A stretch of DNA of 5,737 nt from Betaproteobacteria bacterium (GTDB taxonomy: Bacteria; Pseudomonadota; Gammaproteobacteria; Burkholderiales; SG8-39), in contig JAOUGZ010000201.1 of assembly GCA_029865405.1 (NCBI GenBank), forward strand, positions 1-5,737, written 5' to 3'. Below are positions 3,954 through 5,737 of this stretch, piece by piece; the stretch's first letter is position 1, and every line of letters begins with the position of its first letter. The notes beneath the pieces were generated by a model. That model had not been told where the DNA came from. It searched no databases and saw only the letters and a list, made by a program, of their open reading frames with translations. The position numbers and the translations under genes are program-made.

Positions 3954-5342
3954 TCAGGCGATCGCCACCAATTCAAGCGGCGCATCGAGCCCGGCCACTC
4001 GCTGGGCGCCCGGAAGCTCGCGCGAACGCGCACTGGCGTAGCCCTGCGCACGCGCTTTGTCGAGCGAAAGGCGCGTGGTGAGCGCGCGCACGCCCGTCTC
4101 CTTGGTGTGCACCTGCAACTTGGCCGCATGGTTCACGGGCTCGCCAAGCACCGCGTACTCGAGCTTGCCTTCATCGCCGACGGTGCCGCAGATCACCGTG
4201 CCGACGTCCACGCCGATGCCCACTTCGGGCGTGCAATCGGCACGCGCGCAGCTTTGGGCGACCCAATGCCCGATGCGATCGATCAGGGCCTCGGTGCAGC
4301 GCAGCGCGTCGGCGGCATACGTCTGCGTGGGGCGCACCGCGCCGAAAGTCACCATGATGCCGTCGCCGAGGTAGGTGATGACGGCGCCGTGGTGGCGCTG
4401 GATGATGGGCACCGCGAGATGCTGGAACTCGCCCACCAGCGCGATCAGCTCCTTCGGCGTCAGCGTCTCCGAGAGCCGCGTAAAGCCGCGCAGGTCGATG
4501 AACATCGCGGCGGCCTCGCGCGCCTCGCCGTACCCGGGTTTGAGCAGCTCGTCGGCCTGGATGAGCTGCTCGGCTACTTCGGGCGGGAAGTAACGCACCA
4601 TCTGCGCCGCCGCGGCCTGCACGGTCGCGGCCTGCTCGAGGAGTTGGCGGCTGCGCAACACGGCAAGCGCGAGGAGCCCGGACACGAGCAGCAGCGACAC
4701 GATCTTGTCGACTTCGCCGCCGATCAGGATCCTCGCCGCCGTCATGTACTCGACATAGTTTCGCGTGACGAGCTCCATGCCGCCAGGCGCCCCGAGCGCG
4801 TAGAGCAGCAGCGCAAGCCAGCCCAGCGCCGCGCACGCGCCGGCGAGCAGCACGGTCGCGGGCGAGAAGGAAAGCGTGCGCAGCGCGATGAAGATGAAGA
4901 AATAGGCGAAGGTCGGCGCCTTCAGGTAGAACGCGGCCGGCTGTCCGTACTCGATGTGGAAGCCCCAGATCGTGACGGTCAGCAGCGCCATGTCGACGAT
5001 TACGGAGACGGCGCGCAGCCCGGGCGGACGCCGGCCCGTGTATTCCAGCCGCAGTCGCAGCGCGGTGAACGCGGCGTAGATGCCGATCGCCCAGGGCGCC
5101 GGGCGGAAGATCACGTCGGCGGGGGAAGTGCTCGGCGCGACGAAGTACAGCGTCGCCAGGATGGCGATGATCACCGCCTGCACCCAGCCGGTGAGGATCT
5201 CGCTTCGCTCGCGCTGCGCTTCGATGGCGCGCAGCACGCGCGCGGGCAGGCGCGGCGCGGCGGAGAGTGGTTGCCCTGGCTCGGCCTGTGCGATGCGTGC
5301 GGAGTCCATGGGGGAATTCGTGGGTCGCGTGGCGGCGTCCAT
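3954..5342 (-). CDS. Membrane-bound class III adenylate/guanylate cyclase
   Basis: This 462-residue protein should make a cyclic nucleotide from ATP or GTP at the inner membrane. After a polar N-terminus come about six hydrophobic segments (about 53-70, 81-97, 112-128, 143-157, 161-184, 213-229), a short helical linker (231-265) and a C-terminal class III catalytic domain (about 275-430). Metal-binding aspartates are present: Asp283 in FIDLRGFT and Asp327 in YLGDGIMVTFG. Asn404 of the N-x3-R transition-state motif is present, but its Arg is Lys408. The usual substrate-selecting Lys before GDG is Thr323, and the usual Asp/Thr partner is Ala397, so adenylate versus guanylate specificity is uncertain. 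The start at 5342 lies 17 bases after the permease stop, suggesting one operon; the ribosome binding site is poor (AAGG directly abuts the ATG), and an ATG at 5309 is an alternative. It is convergent with the Crp-like locus. Confidence 0.9.
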   Translation of the reverse strand: MDAATRPTNSPMDSARIAQAEPGQPLSAAPRLPARVLRAIEAQRERSEILTGWVQAVIIAILATLYFVAPSTSPADVIFRPAPWAIGIYAAFTALRLRLEYTGRRPPGLRAVSVIVDMALLTVTIWGFHIEYGQPAAFYLKAPTFAYFFIFIALRTLSFSPATVLLAGACAALGWLALLLYALGAPGGMELVTRNYVEYMTAARILIGGEVDKIVSLLLVSGLLALAVLRSRQLLEQAATVQAAAAQMVRYFPPEVAEQLIQADELLKPGYGEAREAAAMFIDLRGFTRLSETLTPKELIALVGEFQHLAVPIIQRHHGAVITYLGDGIMVTFGAVRPTQTYAADALRCTEALIDRIGHWVAQSCARADCTPEVGIGVDVGTVICGTVGDEGKLEYAVLGEPVNHAAKLQVHTKETGVRALTTRLSLDKARAQGYASARSRELPGAQRVAGLDAPLELVAIA

Positions 5343-5359
5343 CCTTACTCGCCGCGGGA

Positions 5360-5737
5360 CTAGTTCTTCAGCCGGTACCCGGTCCTGAAGATCCACCAGA
5401 CCACGGCGAGGCAGACGCAGAGAAAGCCGAGCGTCGCCCCGAGGCTCACCCCTACCGCCACGTCGGCGGTGCCGTAGAAGGACCAGCGAAAGCCGCTGAT
5501 GAGATACACCACCGGGTTGAACAGGCTGAAGGTGCGCCAGGCCCCGGGCAGCATGTCGATGGAGTAGAACGCGCCGCCGAGGAACGTGAGCGGCGTGATG
5601 ACGAGCATCGGCACGAACTGCAGCTGCTCGAAGCCGTTCGCCCAGACGCCGAGAATGAAGCCGAACAGGCAGAACGTGGCCGCCGTCAGCACCATGAACG
5701 CCACCATCCACCCGGGGTGCAGGATCTTCAGGGGCAC
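5360..5737 (-). CDS. ABC-2 type transporter permease, C-terminal part (5' end outside window)
   Basis: This is the last 126 or so residues of an inner-membrane permease of the ABC-2 family, similar to the YadH/NodJ type, which works with a separate ATPase subunit to export a substrate. Visible features are a hydrophobic helix (about 11-33), a second (about 39-57), the signature stretch [18 protein letters not shown] then [12 protein letters not shown] (about 53-85), a final helix (about 92-117) and a basic end, Arg-Thr-Gly-Tyr-Arg-Leu-Lys-Asn. The frame is open to the window edge, and the GTG there is probably an internal codon. Its partner ATPase gene is expected just upstream, outside the window. 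The downstream cyclase starts 17 bases after its stop codon. The substrate is unknown. Confidence 0.9.
   Translation of the reverse strand: MPLKILHPGWMVAFMVLTAATFCLFGFILGVWANGFEQLQFVPMLVITPLTFLGGAFYSIDMLPGAWRTFSLFNPVVYLISGFRWSFYGTADVAVGVSLGATLGFLCVCLAVVWWIFRTGYRLKN

Noticed and set aside
4107..5363. Open frame of 418 codons on the plus strand opposite the cyclase
   Set aside because: It lies antisense to a clear cyclase and is charged and low in complexity, so it is a shadow frame.
5343..5711. N-terminal extension of the cyclase frame upstream of 5342
   Set aside because: It overlaps the ABC-2 permease in another frame and is Arg/His-rich without domain character.

Overview
The window is a GC-rich, tightly packed stretch of a bacterial chromosome. 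The gene types suggest a betaproteobacterium, probably of the Burkholderiales or a related group: a TRAP-type DctM permease, a DUF4197 protein, a TlpA-like thioredoxin with a WATSC-type active site, and small exported proteins that resemble DUF4148. This placement is an inference from gene content, and no genus can be named. No tRNA, rRNA, CRISPR array, insertion sequence or phage gene was seen, and no gene-free gap exceeds about 110 bases.

Layout from left to right. Positions 1-1101 (+) hold the C-terminal part of a TRAP transporter large permease; its start lies outside the window. It runs tail to tail into a DUF4197 exported protein (1098-1772, -), and the two share the four bases CTAG as overlapping stop codons. 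The DUF4197 gene diverges from a membrane-anchored thioredoxin-like protein (1785-2288, +), with only 12 bases between the two start codons.

The centre (2290-3902) is the most interesting part. A Crp/Fnr-family regulator (2779-3489, +) sits between two copies of a duplicated cassette. Each cassette has a 14-bp palindrome with the GTG-N8-CAC core of an E. coli CRP site, a -10-like TAAAGT placed so that the palindrome is centred at -41.5, a hairpin at the predicted 5' end of the mRNA, a Shine-Dalgarno sequence, and a small exported protein (91 and 104 aa). The regulator keeps the Arg-Glu...Arg recognition-helix residues of E. coli CRP and most of the cyclic-nucleotide phosphate-binding motif. 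Strong hairpin terminators follow both small genes.

On the right, the minus strand carries the end of an ABC-2 type permease (5360-5737, partial) followed 17 bases later by a six-helix membrane-bound class III nucleotide cyclase (3954-5342). The cyclase ends against the terminator of the second small gene.

Taken together, 2290-5342 reads as a possible self-contained cyclic-nucleotide circuit: a membrane cyclase makes the second messenger, the Crp-like protein binds it, and the regulator activates two paralogous small exported proteins through paired class II CRP-type promoters. The genes and palindromes are read directly from the sequence. The regulatory wiring is inference.
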